Source: Oscillospiraceae bacterium (GTDB lineage: Bacteria > Bacillota_A > Clostridia > Oscillospirales > Ruminococcaceae). From it: a DNA stretch of 48,576 nucleotides. The position numbers and the translations under genes are program-made. Within the stretch, counting starts at the first letter, position 1, and every line of letters starts with the position of its first letter. The stretch spans positions 1 to 48,576 of the forward strand of contig JAGAJA010000082.1 in NCBI GenBank assembly GCA_017829075.1, in the 5' to 3' direction. Below are positions 32,704 through 40,744 of the stretch, one piece after another. Below the pieces are notes generated by a model. That model did not search any database, was not told where the DNA came from, and saw nothing but the letters and a program-made list of their open reading frames with translations.

Positions 32704-34068
32704 CTAGAAGCCCATTTTACCCATGTTGCCCATGCCGCCCATATTCATCGGGAATTTCGGCAAACGCTTCTTGCCCTTTCCGGCAAGCCCCATCTGCTTC
32801 ATCATCTTCTGCATCTGCTCAAACTGCCTGAGAAGCTGATTTACTTCCTCTACCTTAGTTCCGCTTCCCGCAGCGATCCTGCGCTTGCGCTTTGCGTCGA
32901 TTATGGAGGGCTTCTCCCGCTCCTTAGGTGTCATTGAAGAGATAATCGCCTTTGTGCGGGGCAGCTTCTTTTCGTCGATGTCCTCTTCCTTGACCTTTCC
33001 GGCAACTCCGGGGATCATCTTAAGCAGCGAATGAACGCTTCCCATTTTCTCTATCTGCTCGAACTGTGAATACAGATCGTTCAGGTCGAATTTATTCTCC
33101 TGCATCTTCTGCATGGTCTTTGCGGCTGCCTTTTCGTCAATAGAGCTCTTTGCCTTGTCGATAAGGGTAAGCACATCGCCCATGCCTAGGATACGGCTCG
33201 CCATTCTGTCCGGGTGGAACGGCTCAAGGTCGTCCAGCTTCTCTCCGATACCCGCAAACTTGATCGGCTTTCCGGTTATTGCAAGTACTGTCAGCGCCGC
33301 ACCGCCGCGGGTGTCGCCGTCCAGCTTCGTCAGAATAACGCCGGTGATATCCAGAGCCTCGTTGAAGCTCTGCGCAACATTTACCGCGTCCTGACCGGTC
33401 ATGGAGTCCACCACCAGAAGTATCTCGTTCGGCTCAGTTTCCCGCTTTATATTCTTCAGCTCGTCCATGAGCGTTTCGTCAATGTGAAGACGTCCGGCGG
33501 TATCCAGCATAACAACGTCAAAGCCGTTGTCCTTCGCGTATTTAATTCCCGCCTTTGCAATCTTGACAGGATCTTCCTGCCCCATCTCAAAAACGTGCGC
33601 CCCAGCCTTTTCGCCGACTATCTTCAACTGGTCGATAGCCGCCGGTCTGTATATGTCGCAGGCAACCAGCAGCGGACGGCGGTTCTGTGCAATGAGGTGC
33701 TTCGCGAGCTTCGCGCAGTGGGTGGTTTTACCAGCGCCCTGAAGTCCGCACATCATGATGACGCAGGGCGGCTTCGCCGGGAAATCAAGCTTCGCGGTGG
33801 TATTTCCCATGAGTTCGATAAGCTCACGGTGAACGATATCTATAACCTGCTGCGCCGGAGTAAGGCTGTCCATGACCTTTTCGCCGACTGCCTTTTCGCT
33901 GACCCTCGCCACAAAGTCCTTTGCGACCTTGTAGTTTACATCCGCGTCCAGCAGAGCCATACGAACCTCGCGCATAGCGTCCTTAATGTCCTTTTCATTC
34001 AGCTTGCCGCGGTTGCGGAGCTTGCCGAAAACGTTGTTCAGCTTGCCCGAAAGTCCCTCAAAAGCCAT
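32704..34068 (-). CDS. ffh: Signal recognition particle protein Ffh
   Basis: 454 residues. The SRP GTPase that binds signal peptides and 4.5S/scRNA and delivers ribosomes to FtsY. N domain 1-90; G domain with GLQGAGKTTHCAKL (about 108-121), DTAGRLHID, TKLDGDTRGGAAL; M domain from about 300, with the Met-rich tail EQMQKMMKQMG and GGMGNMGKMGF. All GTPase motifs are intact. It lies 34 bp after ylxM in the classic order. Confidence 0.97.
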   Translation of the reverse strand: MAFEGLSGKLNNVFGKLRNRGKLNEKDIKDAMREVRMALLDADVNYKVAKDFVARVSEKAVGEKVMDSLTPAQQVIDIVHRELIELMGNTTAKLDFPAKPPCVIMMCGLQGAGKTTHCAKLAKHLIAQNRRPLLVACDIYRPAAIDQLKIVGEKAGAHVFEMGQEDPVKIAKAGIKYAKDNGFDVVMLDTAGRLHIDETLMDELKNIKRETEPNEILLVVDSMTGQDAVNVAQSFNEALDITGVILTKLDGDTRGGAALTVLAITGKPIKFAGIGEKLDDLEPFHPDRMASRILGMGDVLTLIDKAKSSIDEKAAAKTMQKMQENKFDLNDLYSQFEQIEKMGSVHSLLKMIPGVAGKVKEEDIDEKKLPRTKAIISSMTPKEREKPSIIDAKRKRRIAAGSGTKVEEVNQLLRQFEQMQKMMKQMGLAGKGKKRLPKFPMNMGGMGNMGKMGF

Positions 34069-34102
34069 GTACTCACCCCTTGCTATATATCAATGTTTCC
34101 TG

Positions 34103-34450
34103 TCAGAGTCCACGCCGGATCTCGCCGAGGATCTCCCCCAGCCGATCAAAGCGTTTGTCGCTGTGTTCCTGCTTCAGAGCGTACACAAGCTCCATCGCCT
34201 GCTCCAGCTCCCCGGACAGGGTGCGGAGCCTTTGGGCTATGCCGAGCTTTTCTTCCAGCTCATAAAGCCGCTGTTCGCCCTTTTTTATGGAATAAACCAC
34301 GCTCTGCCTTGTAATTCCGCCCAGTTCCTCGGCGATCTCCGCCAAAGACAGGTCGGCGTTATACCTCAGATCCAATGCCTGCCGCTGAGAATTCGCCAGC
34401 AGTTCGCCGTAGATATCCAGCAGAATAACAATATCAAGGCTGCGTTCCAT
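34103..34450 (-). CDS. ylxM: YlxM-family DNA-binding protein
   Basis: 115 residues with a sigma-factor-like helix-turn-helix (DLSLAEIAEELGGITRQSVV). YlxM is the conserved partner of ffh in Gram-positive bacteria and is thought to modulate SRP, with no settled role. Start MERSLDIVILLDIYGELL is standard; GGAG precedes it. First gene of the ylxM-ffh transcript. Confidence 0.92.
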   Translation of the reverse strand: MERSLDIVILLDIYGELLANSQRQALDLRYNADLSLAEIAEELGGITRQSVVYSIKKGEQRLYELEEKLGIAQRLRTLSGELEQAMELVYALKQEHSDKRFDRLGEILGEIRRGL

Positions 34451-34505
34451 GGGTTTCTCCGTTTCAGCTTGGTGTTAGGTAAAAATACTTTACAGCAACG
34501 TTAAT

Positions 34506-34534
34506 ATTATATCATGTGAAATTCTGTTTGTCAA
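34506..34534 (-). promoter_or_regulatory. Consensus SigA promoter of ylxM-ffh
   Basis: TTGACA-17 bp-TATAAT on the minus strand. Confidence 0.82.
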
Positions 34535-34553
34535 GGGGTAAATCCCGATTTTC

Positions 34554-34585
34554 CAAAAAAATTGCCCGGAAACACTTCCGGGCAG
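34554..34585 (-). terminator. Distal terminator copy (left 23-bp duplicate) of the DUF6514 gene
   Basis: The hairpin TGCCCGGAA-ACAC-TTCCGGGCA (left copy at 34563-34585) is followed on the minus strand by ATTTTTTT. It is the only one of the two copies with a U tract, so it is probably the original terminator. Confidence 0.82.
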
Positions 34586-34774
34586 CAGCTTGTCGAAAAA
34601 CCTAGTTTTGCCCGCGAAGCGGGCTTTTGAAATCCATTTTTTGCCCCAGCTCTGCCGGGGCAAAAAACACTTCTATCCGCACAAGTGTGCGGTTTGGCGG
34701 CATTGCCGCCAAACCGTGCGCGCAGGGCGGATGTTCGGCGGAAAAGTCCCAACGGGACTTTTTCGACGGTCTGA
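34586..34774. mobile_element. MITE-like element, copy 3 (189 bp)
   Basis: Starts CAGCTTGTCGAAAAAC and ends TTTTTCGACGGTCTGA; the ends are inverse of each other at 11 or more of the outer 15 positions. Interior hairpins: GCCCGC-GAA-GCGGGC, TTTTTTGCCCC ... GGGGCAAAAAA, GGTTTGGCGGC-ATT-GCCGCCAAACC, AAAAGTCCC-AAC-GGGACTTTT. The first 120 bp are nearly identical to the element at 48428. It lies between two identical 23-bp terminator hairpins. No gene is present in 34451-34810. Confidence 0.8.
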
Positions 34775-34797
34775 TGCCCGGAAACACTTCCGGGCAG
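34775..34797. repeat. Right copy of the 23-bp terminator-hairpin duplication
   Basis: Identical, base for base, to 34563-34585. It lies 14 bp after the DUF6514 stop, but on the minus strand the hairpin now leads straight into the element end instead of a U tract. Confidence 0.82.
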
Positions 34798-34810
34798 GAT
34801 AACATTATTT

Positions 34811-35053
34811 TCATGCAGTGACCGGAAGCTCCGTGCTCGCCAGCGCCTCAAATCCTCCCGCGAGATAATCCTCCGCAATATCCGCCGCATTCACCGGAGA
34901 AACGCCGTACTCATTCAGCACCTTTGCAAACCAGAATATCTCCCTCCGGTCAGCGCACAGGTCTGCAATGCAGAAGCTGCCGCACCTAACTCCGTAGGCT
35001 GTATATTCAATGTTATCCTCTGTCCTGCGCTCTTCATAAATTATTTCCCACAT
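34811..35053 (-). CDS. DUF6514-like small protein
   Basis: 80 residues, cytoplasmic, acidic. The pattern YGVRCGSFCIADLCADRREIFWFAKVLNEYGVSP (named in part) fits the DUF6514 family found in Oscillospiraceae; function unknown. CGGAGGT precedes the ATG. Single gene; its terminator is the duplicated hairpin described at 34563-34797. Confidence 0.75.
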   Translation of the reverse strand: MWEIIYEERRTEDNIEYTAYGVRCGSFCIADLCADRREIFWFAKVLNEYGVSPVNAADIAEDYLAGGFEALASTELPVTA

Positions 35054-35280
35054 AATATGTACCTCCGATACATCAATTGACCTGCGGTAAATATCCGCCT
35101 TGAACTCATTTTAACATATTCTGCGGGATTTTTCCGCAAATAAACCGTTAAGAAACAATAATACGCTGATTTTATTGCAATTTCGACAAAATCCAGCGTC
35201 TAAATAGATGATTATAGATAAATCCGGTATCACGCAGCCGCCAACACTATCCGACAAAAAAACGGGGAATTTCCAGAAAA

Positions 35281-35455
35281 AGTTTTCCACGGTTTTAACA
35301 TAGTTTTCAACCCAAGAAAGCTTGTTTTCATGCAGATTTGCGGGGTTTTTCAACTATTTTGTTGAAAACCATGTCGAAATAATCAACCATTCAACCGTTT
35401 TCACCATACATTCAACAGTTTTTAGTGTTGAAACTGTGGAAAACTATAAGTCAAT
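35281..35455. other. AT-rich intergenic region dense in TTTTCAAC / GTTGAAAA motifs
   Basis: Between the DUF6514 gene and the truncated element there are repeated short motifs: TTTTCAACC, a hairpin GGTTTTTCAAC-TATTTT-GTTGAAAACC (35344-35370), TCAACCATTCAACC, ATTCAACAGTTTTT, TGTTGAAACTGTGGAAAAC. The core GTTGAAAA also occurs in the small elements' ends. No gene is seen between 35054 and 35705. Confidence 0.5.
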
Positions 35456-35457
35456 AC

Positions 35458-35663
35458 GGTGCAAAGACCGCTGTGACCGCTTTGCGTATGCTGCCCATGG
35501 TTGCGTGATGTCCTGTCACGCTTTTGGGGCAGCCACACAAACATCGTGTTTGTACCTGCCTTTGTGCGGAGGGGTTTTGCGCACAATTTACGTTTGACGT
35601 TTATATGCAACAAACGTTTTGCGCAAAACCAGCGACGAAGAAGGTGGTTTATCGACAGCCTGA
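35458..35663. mobile_element. MITE-like element, left-truncated copy
   Basis: The right part (ACAAACATCGTGTTTGTACC, GGAGGGGTTTTGCGCAC, GCAACAAACGTTTTGCGCAAAACC, ending TTTATCGACAGCCTGA) aligns with the element at 17744-17999. The left end motif CAGCTTGT is missing. Its right end directly abuts a terminator-type hairpin. Confidence 0.7.
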
Positions 35664-35687
35664 AGCGGCGAAGAAAACTCCGCCGCT
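35664..35687 (-). terminator. Hairpin after the CPBP protease gene
   Basis: AGCGGCG-AAGAAAACTC-CGCCGCT, 18 bp past the protease gene's stop. The expected U tract is absent because the small element's right end follows immediately. Confidence 0.55.
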
Positions 35688-35705
35688 CATATCGCTTAAT
35701 ATAAA

Positions 35706-36779
35706 TTATCCTAAGCCCAAAACCCCGGAAAGCAGCTTATACAGCGTCCTCGGAACAAACTGAACCGTGAACGTGTCCGCCGCCAGAACCAGCGCAATTA
35801 TCACCGTAAACCGTGAAAAGAACACTCCCCAGCGCCGTCCGGCAGAAAGCTCCGTCCATACCTTCGGGACTTTGTACTTCTTTATTTTCCTGAGCTTCGC
35901 GATCACCATGAATATACCGATGATCATGAGCATTATCACCACGAAGCAGAACACCAGATAGAACACCACCACCGGAGTCTGCTCCGCCTCCCTGCCCGCA
36001 GCCCGCGCCAGCAGATAGTCCCCCACCTCGTCAAACGAGAGCAGGAACAGCAGAATTCCGGAAATTCCGTTGAACATAGCGTGCATTATCGTGGTAGTCA
36101 CGATAGACTTTGTGGAAACCGCGATATATCCCAGACAAATGCCCAGCACCGTCGCATAGAAGAACTGATTGAAATTCGCGTGGGTAAGTCCGAAAAGCAG
36201 TCCCGAAACCAGTATAGCAAATCCGTTTCCATAGGGTCTGAGGGACTCCATGACGATCCCTCTGAACCAGAACTCCTCGAACAGCGGTGCGATCACCACA
36301 AGCTGAAACAGCAGTATCCCGGCGCAGAGCATATTGTCCGGCTTAAGCTCGTTCACCGTGTTGAAGGATTTGTACAGATCCGTGTCCTCGAACAGCTTTG
36401 ACGCCAGCATTGTCAGCAGATTTACCATAAGAGCCATGCCATAAAACGCCGGGAACATTCCCATTGCACTGCTGAAAAACTCCGGCTTGCGGTAGATCCT
36501 GCCGCACATACCCCGCGGCTTCAGCAGCGCGATAGAACAGCAGATCGGAATTATATACAAAAACAGAAAGCTGAGCAGCGTTTCTATAATATAAGCCGCG
36601 TCCGAGCCAAAGCCCATGAACCACTCATGCGCCAGCGAAACCAGAATACTCTCCGCGCCCCTCGACACGAAAATAATTATCATCATTATGCCTAACTTAA
36701 GGCAAACGCTTTTAAAGCCGGGGATCTTTGAAGGCGCAGCCGAATTATCCGACGCTGCCTCCACTAAATTTTCTTCCAT
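35706..36779 (-). CDS. CPBP family intramembrane metalloprotease
   Basis: 357 residues, about eight membrane helices. The CAAX-protease/bacteriocin-processing motifs are intact: EEFWFR (E168, E169, R173), FGLTH with H200, and H233 in MHAMFN. Members process prenylated or small peptides or confer bacteriocin self-immunity; the target here is unknown. It lies 12 bp after the shikimate kinase gene and is the last gene of the DUF6062-tsaD-aroK operon. Confidence 0.88.
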   Translation of the reverse strand: MEENLVEAASDNSAAPSKIPGFKSVCLKLGIMMIIIFVSRGAESILVSLAHEWFMGFGSDAAYIIETLLSFLFLYIIPICCSIALLKPRGMCGRIYRKPEFFSSAMGMFPAFYGMALMVNLLTMLASKLFEDTDLYKSFNTVNELKPDNMLCAGILLFQLVVIAPLFEEFWFRGIVMESLRPYGNGFAILVSGLLFGLTHANFNQFFYATVLGICLGYIAVSTKSIVTTTIMHAMFNGISGILLFLLSFDEVGDYLLARAAGREAEQTPVVVFYLVFCFVVIMLMIIGIFMVIAKLRKIKKYKVPKVWTELSAGRRWGVFFSRFTVIIALVLAADTFTVQFVPRTLYKLLSGVLGLG

Positions 36780-36791
36780 AAGTAAACCTCC

Positions 36792-37304
36792 TCATTTCCC
36801 TCCGATAAGCTCATGCTCTCCGCAAATCTCCGCCACTGTTTCCTCCAACGTTTTCCCAGCGCAGTCCACTGTTATATCCGCATATTCCTCGTAAAGCTCC
36901 CGCCGCCTGCGGAATACATCGGCGATAGAGTCGCCCTTTCTCATGGCGATACCGCGGGTAGTTATATTGTTTATGCGCTTCTCCACCTGCTCCACCGGCA
37001 GCGACAGGTAATACACATACCCATGCTGCTTGAGATAGAGCATCGCGCTCCTTGAATAAACCGCGCTGCCGCCGGTGGCTATAACGCAGCCTCCCTGCTC
37101 CTCCACCGACATTATGGCGCGCTCCTCCTCAATACAGAACGCGTCCAGACCGTCCTCGTCAATTATCTGCTGGAGAAGCCGCCCGGTGCGGTTCTGTATC
37201 ACTATATCCGTATCAATGAACCGGAAGCCCATAGCCTTCGCAAGCAGCACTCCCACCGTGGATTTGCCGCATCCGGGCATTCCTATCAAAACTATATTCT
37301 TCAT
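36792..37304 (-). CDS. aroK: Shikimate kinase
   Basis: Phosphorylates shikimate in the chorismate pathway. 170 residues from the ATG at 37304 (GGGAAAG upstream; the GTG two codons earlier is the alternative). Walker A is GMPGCGKST (8-16), D31 and D33 bind Mg/shikimate, and TRGIAMRKGDS is the LID region. The usual GGG near residue 80 reads TGGSAV. It lies 25 bp after tsaD. Confidence 0.92.
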   Translation of the reverse strand: MKNIVLIGMPGCGKSTVGVLLAKAMGFRFIDTDIVIQNRTGRLLQQIIDEDGLDAFCIEEERAIMSVEEQGGCVIATGGSAVYSRSAMLYLKQHGYVYYLSLPVEQVEKRINNITTRGIAMRKGDSIADVFRRRRELYEEYADITVDCAGKTLEETVAEICGEHELIGGK

Positions 37305-37329
37305 TATCACTTTCCCTGCTTTTATTCTA

Positions 37330-38343
37330 TCACCATGTCACATTGTCCAGCCGCATTGTTGCAACCGCATTCAGATCAGCCCCGGCAATATGCCCCGCCT
37401 GATACTCGTAGTAGCCCTGACAGCCTATCATTGCCGCATTGTCCCCGCAGAGGGATATCGGCGGCACATAAACCGTCATGCCGTTGTACTGCGCCCGCTG
37501 CTCCAGCATTGCACGAAGCCCGGAATTCGCCGCAACTCCCCCGGCAAGGGCAAGGGTCTTATAGCCGCTCTCCTTTGCCGCCTGAATGAATTTCGTGGTA
37601 AGGATATCGCTCACCGTGTACTGAAAGCAGGCAGCAAGGCTGTTTACGTCTATTTCCTCGCCCTTTTGCTTTGCGTTGTGGATAAGATTTATCACCGCCG
37701 TTTTCAGCCCGGAAAAGCTGAAATCATACGGATTTGCGGTGTGCGGGTGGGGAAGCTGGTACTTTTTCCTGTCGCCGGACTGCGCCGCCTTGTCGATATG
37801 CACTCCACCGGGATAGGGATAGCCCATTGCCCTCGCCGCCTTGTCAAAGGCTTCTCCCGCCGCGTCGTCCACCGTCTGCCCGACTATCTCGAAATCAGTG
37901 TAGCCCTTCACCTTTACAATGTGGCTGTGACTTCCGGACACAACAAGGCAGATATACGGCGGCTCAAGCTCCGGGTGCGCAAGGTAATTCGCCGCGATAT
38001 GTCCCCGGATATGGTGCACCGGGATAAGCGGCTTCCCAAGCGACAGGGCAAGCCCTTTTGCGAAATTCACTCCCACCAGCAGCGCCCCGATAAGCCCCGG
38101 CGCATAGCTAACCGCAACTGCGTCCACCTCTGCGGCGGTCTTTCCGGCTTTTTGCAGAGCCTCGTCCACTACCCCCACGATACTCTCGCAGTGGCGGCGG
38201 CTGGCTATCTCCGGCACAACTCCGCCGTAAAGCTTATGCTCCTCTATCTGTGTCGCGACCACAGATGAGATTACTTCTCTCCCGTCCCTGATGACCGCGG
38301 CGGCGGTCTCGTCACAGGAGCTTTCTATTGCTAAAATATCCAT
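37330..38343 (-). CDS. tsaD: tRNA N6-adenosine threonylcarbamoyltransferase TsaD
   Basis: Catalyses the last step of t6A37 formation in ANN-reading tRNAs. 337 residues. MDILAIESSCDETAAAV at the start, metal ligands H111 and H115 (HIRGH), and GGVAANSGLR near residue 270 are all typical. It is co-transcribed with the DUF6062 gene upstream (32-bp gap). TsaB/TsaE/TsaC are not in the window. Confidence 0.97.
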   Translation of the reverse strand: MDILAIESSCDETAAAVIRDGREVISSVVATQIEEHKLYGGVVPEIASRRHCESIVGVVDEALQKAGKTAAEVDAVAVSYAPGLIGALLVGVNFAKGLALSLGKPLIPVHHIRGHIAANYLAHPELEPPYICLVVSGSHSHIVKVKGYTDFEIVGQTVDDAAGEAFDKAARAMGYPYPGGVHIDKAAQSGDRKKYQLPHPHTANPYDFSFSGLKTAVINLIHNAKQKGEEIDVNSLAACFQYTVSDILTTKFIQAAKESGYKTLALAGGVAANSGLRAMLEQRAQYNGMTVYVPPISLCGDNAAMIGCQGYYEYQAGHIAGADLNAVATMRLDNVTW

Positions 38344-38375
38344 TTTCCGACCTTCTTTTGTTCTTGTGATTTGCT

Positions 38376-39080
38376 TTATTTTACGTCCGGTTTTCTTGAG
38401 GTAATAAACTCTATCGCGCGTTCTATTGAGCTTCTGACGTGCTCCATTTCTGCGCTGTGAAGCTTGCCCGCATTGCGGTAGTCAAAGCTGTTGCAGAAAT
38501 CGTTGACGTCGCTGTTAAGCTCCTTGATGTAGTTCTCCACCAGCTTGTCGGTTGCCTCAATAAACGGCTTCTGATCCGGCTTCGGCAGCTTTGACGGAAC
38601 ATGGGACATTATCAGATTATAATGCGGAATGCAGATATATTTCTGCGAAGCGTAGAGATTTCTGAATTTCCCGTCCTCCCGGAACATGGTGAAAACCGTG
38701 TCCAGCATATGCTCCACGCCCCAGTCCACCTTGCTGCACACAAAGCAGGTGTTCTCGATCTCGCTGCACTTTTTCGCCTTTGCGCCCTTGGTGAAGAAAA
38801 TGCTCTTGTTCTCGAATATCTCACCCCGCAGCGTGCCGAGATATGTATTCAGCATAAGCCCCAGCGACAGGCGGTTGTTCTGCTTGAGCAGGCTGTTGAA
38901 ATGGGTATGGCAGAAGCCCAGACGGTTTGTTTCCATGCGCACGTCCGGCTCCATCATTGCCGCGCCCATAATGTATTCGCTGATGTGCTGCTCCACGGTG
39001 TTTCTCATGGCGCAGATAGGGCAGCCCTCCCTCGGCTCGAACACCTCATTTATCGGTATTGTTAATATGCTTTCTCTCAT
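38376..39080 (-). CDS. DUF6062-like protein
   Basis: 234 residues, cytoplasmic, mostly helical. Four Cys/His motifs in order, CPIC (about 20-23), FCHTHF, CFVC and CIPHYN, suggest bound metal. Matches the DUF6062 family of Oscillospiraceae and Lachnospiraceae, function unknown. AGGAAAGG precedes the ATG. First gene of the operon with tsaD, aroK and the CPBP protease, divergent from the OGG gene. Confidence 0.82.
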   Translation of the reverse strand: MRESILTIPINEVFEPREGCPICAMRNTVEQHISEYIMGAAMMEPDVRMETNRLGFCHTHFNSLLKQNNRLSLGLMLNTYLGTLRGEIFENKSIFFTKGAKAKKCSEIENTCFVCSKVDWGVEHMLDTVFTMFREDGKFRNLYASQKYICIPHYNLIMSHVPSKLPKPDQKPFIEATDKLVENYIKELNSDVNDFCNSFDYRNAGKLHSAEMEHVRSSIERAIEFITSRKPDVK

Positions 39081-39153
39081 GCTCTTTTTCCTTTCCTGTT
39101 TTATGAAATTACGAACAAATGATGAAAATACGCTGAAAAAATGCTGTATGCAC

Positions 39154-39182
39154 TTGAAATTCTACTATTATTGTATTATAAT
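39154..39182 (+). promoter_or_regulatory. SigA-type promoter of the OGG-type glycosylase gene
   Basis: TTGAAA-17 bp-TATAAT. Confidence 0.8.
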
Positions 39183-39205
39183 TAAGACAAATAATCAAGG
39201 GGTTT

Positions 39206-40039
39206 ATGAAAAAAATTATGGATCATACGATACAAAATAAATATTTTGATATCCGCCGCACCTTTCTCTGTGGTCAGTGCTTCCGCTGGAGCGAGGACGA
39301 AAACGGCGGCTTCACCGGAATCGCCGGCGGCAGGAAAATCACGCTTACCCAGCAGGACGGAGACGTTGTGCTTCACGGAATATCCGAGCAGGATATCCCG
39401 TTCTGGGAGAATTATTTCGATATGTCCACGGATTATTCCGGCTACATAAAAACCCTCTCCGCCGACGACACCCTGAAAAAAGCCTGCGAATCCTCCTCCG
39501 GAATAAGGATACTGCGTCAGGAGCCGTTTGAGACCCTCATCAGCTTCATAATCAGCCAGAACAACAATATCCCCCGTATCTCCGGAATTATCGGACGCCT
39601 GTGCGAGAGCTTCGGCGAAAAAATAGAAGGCGGATACGCATTCCCGACCGCCCGGCAGCTTTCCGGAATTGTCCCGGAGGACTTGGCTCCGCTCCGCGCC
39701 GGATTTCGCGCAAGATATATCTGTGACGCGGTGAACAAGGTTAATTCCGGCGAAATCAGCTTTGAGGAAGTAGACGCGCTCCCGCTGATACCGGCACGGG
39801 AGAAGCTGAAAACCATTGTCGGCGTTGGAGATAAAGTCGCCGACTGCGTTCTGCTGTTCGCATTCCATAAAACCGACGCATTCCCGAAGGACGTCTGGGT
39901 CAAGCGCATCATGGCGCATTTCTACCCCGGAGGATTGCCGGAATGCGCCGCAGGAATAGAGGGCATCGCCCAGCAGTACCTTTTTGATTATGTGAGAAAC
40001 TGCGGCGGTTTAGACGAAAATACTCAGATGAAAGGATAA
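39206..40039 (+). CDS. ogg: 8-oxoguanine DNA glycosylase (OGG1-like)
   Basis: 277 residues of the HhH-GPD superfamily. It removes 8-oxoguanine from DNA and has lyase activity. The N-terminal fold and FLCGQCFRWSE match eukaryotic OGG1 and the Clostridium acetobutylicum type enzyme. Catalytic Lys210 is in the helix-hairpin-helix motif VGVGDKVADC, and Asp229 in FPKDVWVKR. AAGGGG precedes the ATG. A zinc-ribbon membrane protein gene follows after 6 bp. Confidence 0.92.
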   Translation: MKKIMDHTIQNKYFDIRRTFLCGQCFRWSEDENGGFTGIAGGRKITLTQQDGDVVLHGISEQDIPFWENYFDMSTDYSGYIKTLSADDTLKKACESSSGIRILRQEPFETLISFIISQNNNIPRISGIIGRLCESFGEKIEGGYAFPTARQLSGIVPEDLAPLRAGFRARYICDAVNKVNSGEISFEEVDALPLIPAREKLKTIVGVGDKVADCVLLFAFHKTDAFPKDVWVKRIMAHFYPGGLPECAAGIEGIAQQYLFDYVRNCGGLDENTQMKG

Positions 40040-40045
40040 AAGATC

Positions 40046-40549
40046 ATGTTTTGTTATAAATGCGGCAAAGAAAATGCCGAACAAAGTACATTCTGCACAT
40101 GGTGCGGCGCGAAGCTTGATATCGGTGTAAGCTCCGTCCCCACTCCATCAGTAATTCCCCAGAGCAACCTCCACGAACAGCCGGTTCAGAGCATTCCGCT
40201 CCCGGAGGAGAACCAATCACCGATCCCCACCGAAACTTCTCCCGAAAAGAATACTGTTCCTGCACCGGAGCAGCCGATTGAACCGGAAAACACAGTTCCT
40301 CAGCCCCAGCCAGAGCAACCTGAACAGCCAGAAACTACGGCAACATTCGAACAGGAACAGAGCATTAGATCAACCGTACAGAGCAACGAAATACCCTTGA
40401 ATATTCCCGCAGTGGGAAAAGCAGAAGCTCCGGCAAAGCCACGGAAATACTATACCGGCGCGCATATGGCTCTCTGCCTAGTCGTCATGGGAATTCTGGC
40501 AGCAGCAGCCGGAATATTCGCAGGTCTGTATTTTTCTGTTATCCTTTAA
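40046..40549 (+). CDS. Zinc-ribbon membrane protein
   Basis: 167 residues: a short zinc ribbon at the N-terminus (CYKCG ... CTWCG), a Pro/Gln/Glu-rich linker (30-135), and one C-terminal transmembrane helix (about 143-166). The topology is a tail-anchored cytoplasmic ribbon. It lies 6 bp after the OGG gene and may be co-transcribed. It is a short version of the 966-residue protein that follows. Function unknown. Confidence 0.75.
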   Translation: MFCYKCGKENAEQSTFCTWCGAKLDIGVSSVPTPSVIPQSNLHEQPVQSIPLPEENQSPIPTETSPEKNTVPAPEQPIEPENTVPQPQPEQPEQPETTATFEQEQSIRSTVQSNEIPLNIPAVGKAEAPAKPRKYYTGAHMALCLVVMGILAAAAGIFAGLYFSVIL

Positions 40550-40558
40550 ATATATTAT

Positions 40559-40589
40559 TGCAGGGCGGCTTGCCCTGCATTTTCTTTTT
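40559..40589 (+). terminator. Intrinsic terminator after the zinc-ribbon gene
   Basis: TGCAGGGC-GGCTT-GCCCTGCA followed by TTTTCTTTTT. Confidence 0.88.
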
Positions 40590-40655
40590 GGTAATAATAT
40601 GCACAAAAACTCCCGGCGCTAATTATTTCTTTTTAACAATTTGCGGATAAATAAG

Positions 40656-40684
40656 TTGACTTTTTTTAGCTAGTATAGTATACT
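40656..40684 (+). promoter_or_regulatory. SigA-type promoter of the large zinc-ribbon protein
   Basis: TTGACT-17 bp-TATACT. Confidence 0.72.
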
Positions 40685-40744
40685 TAATTTGGATATCTTT
40701 GTTTACAGATCAACATATTCTAATCCAATTGGGAGGTTTACATA

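Noticed and set aside
33214..34314. 366-codon plus-strand frame over ffh and ylxM
   Set aside because: Shadow of two conserved genes on the minus strand.
35281..35455. Replication origin
   Set aside because: Only two sites resemble DnaA boxes, and no dnaA, dnaN or other origin genes are near.
37075..38268. 397-codon plus-strand frame over aroK and tsaD
   Set aside because: Shadow of conserved genes on the minus strand.
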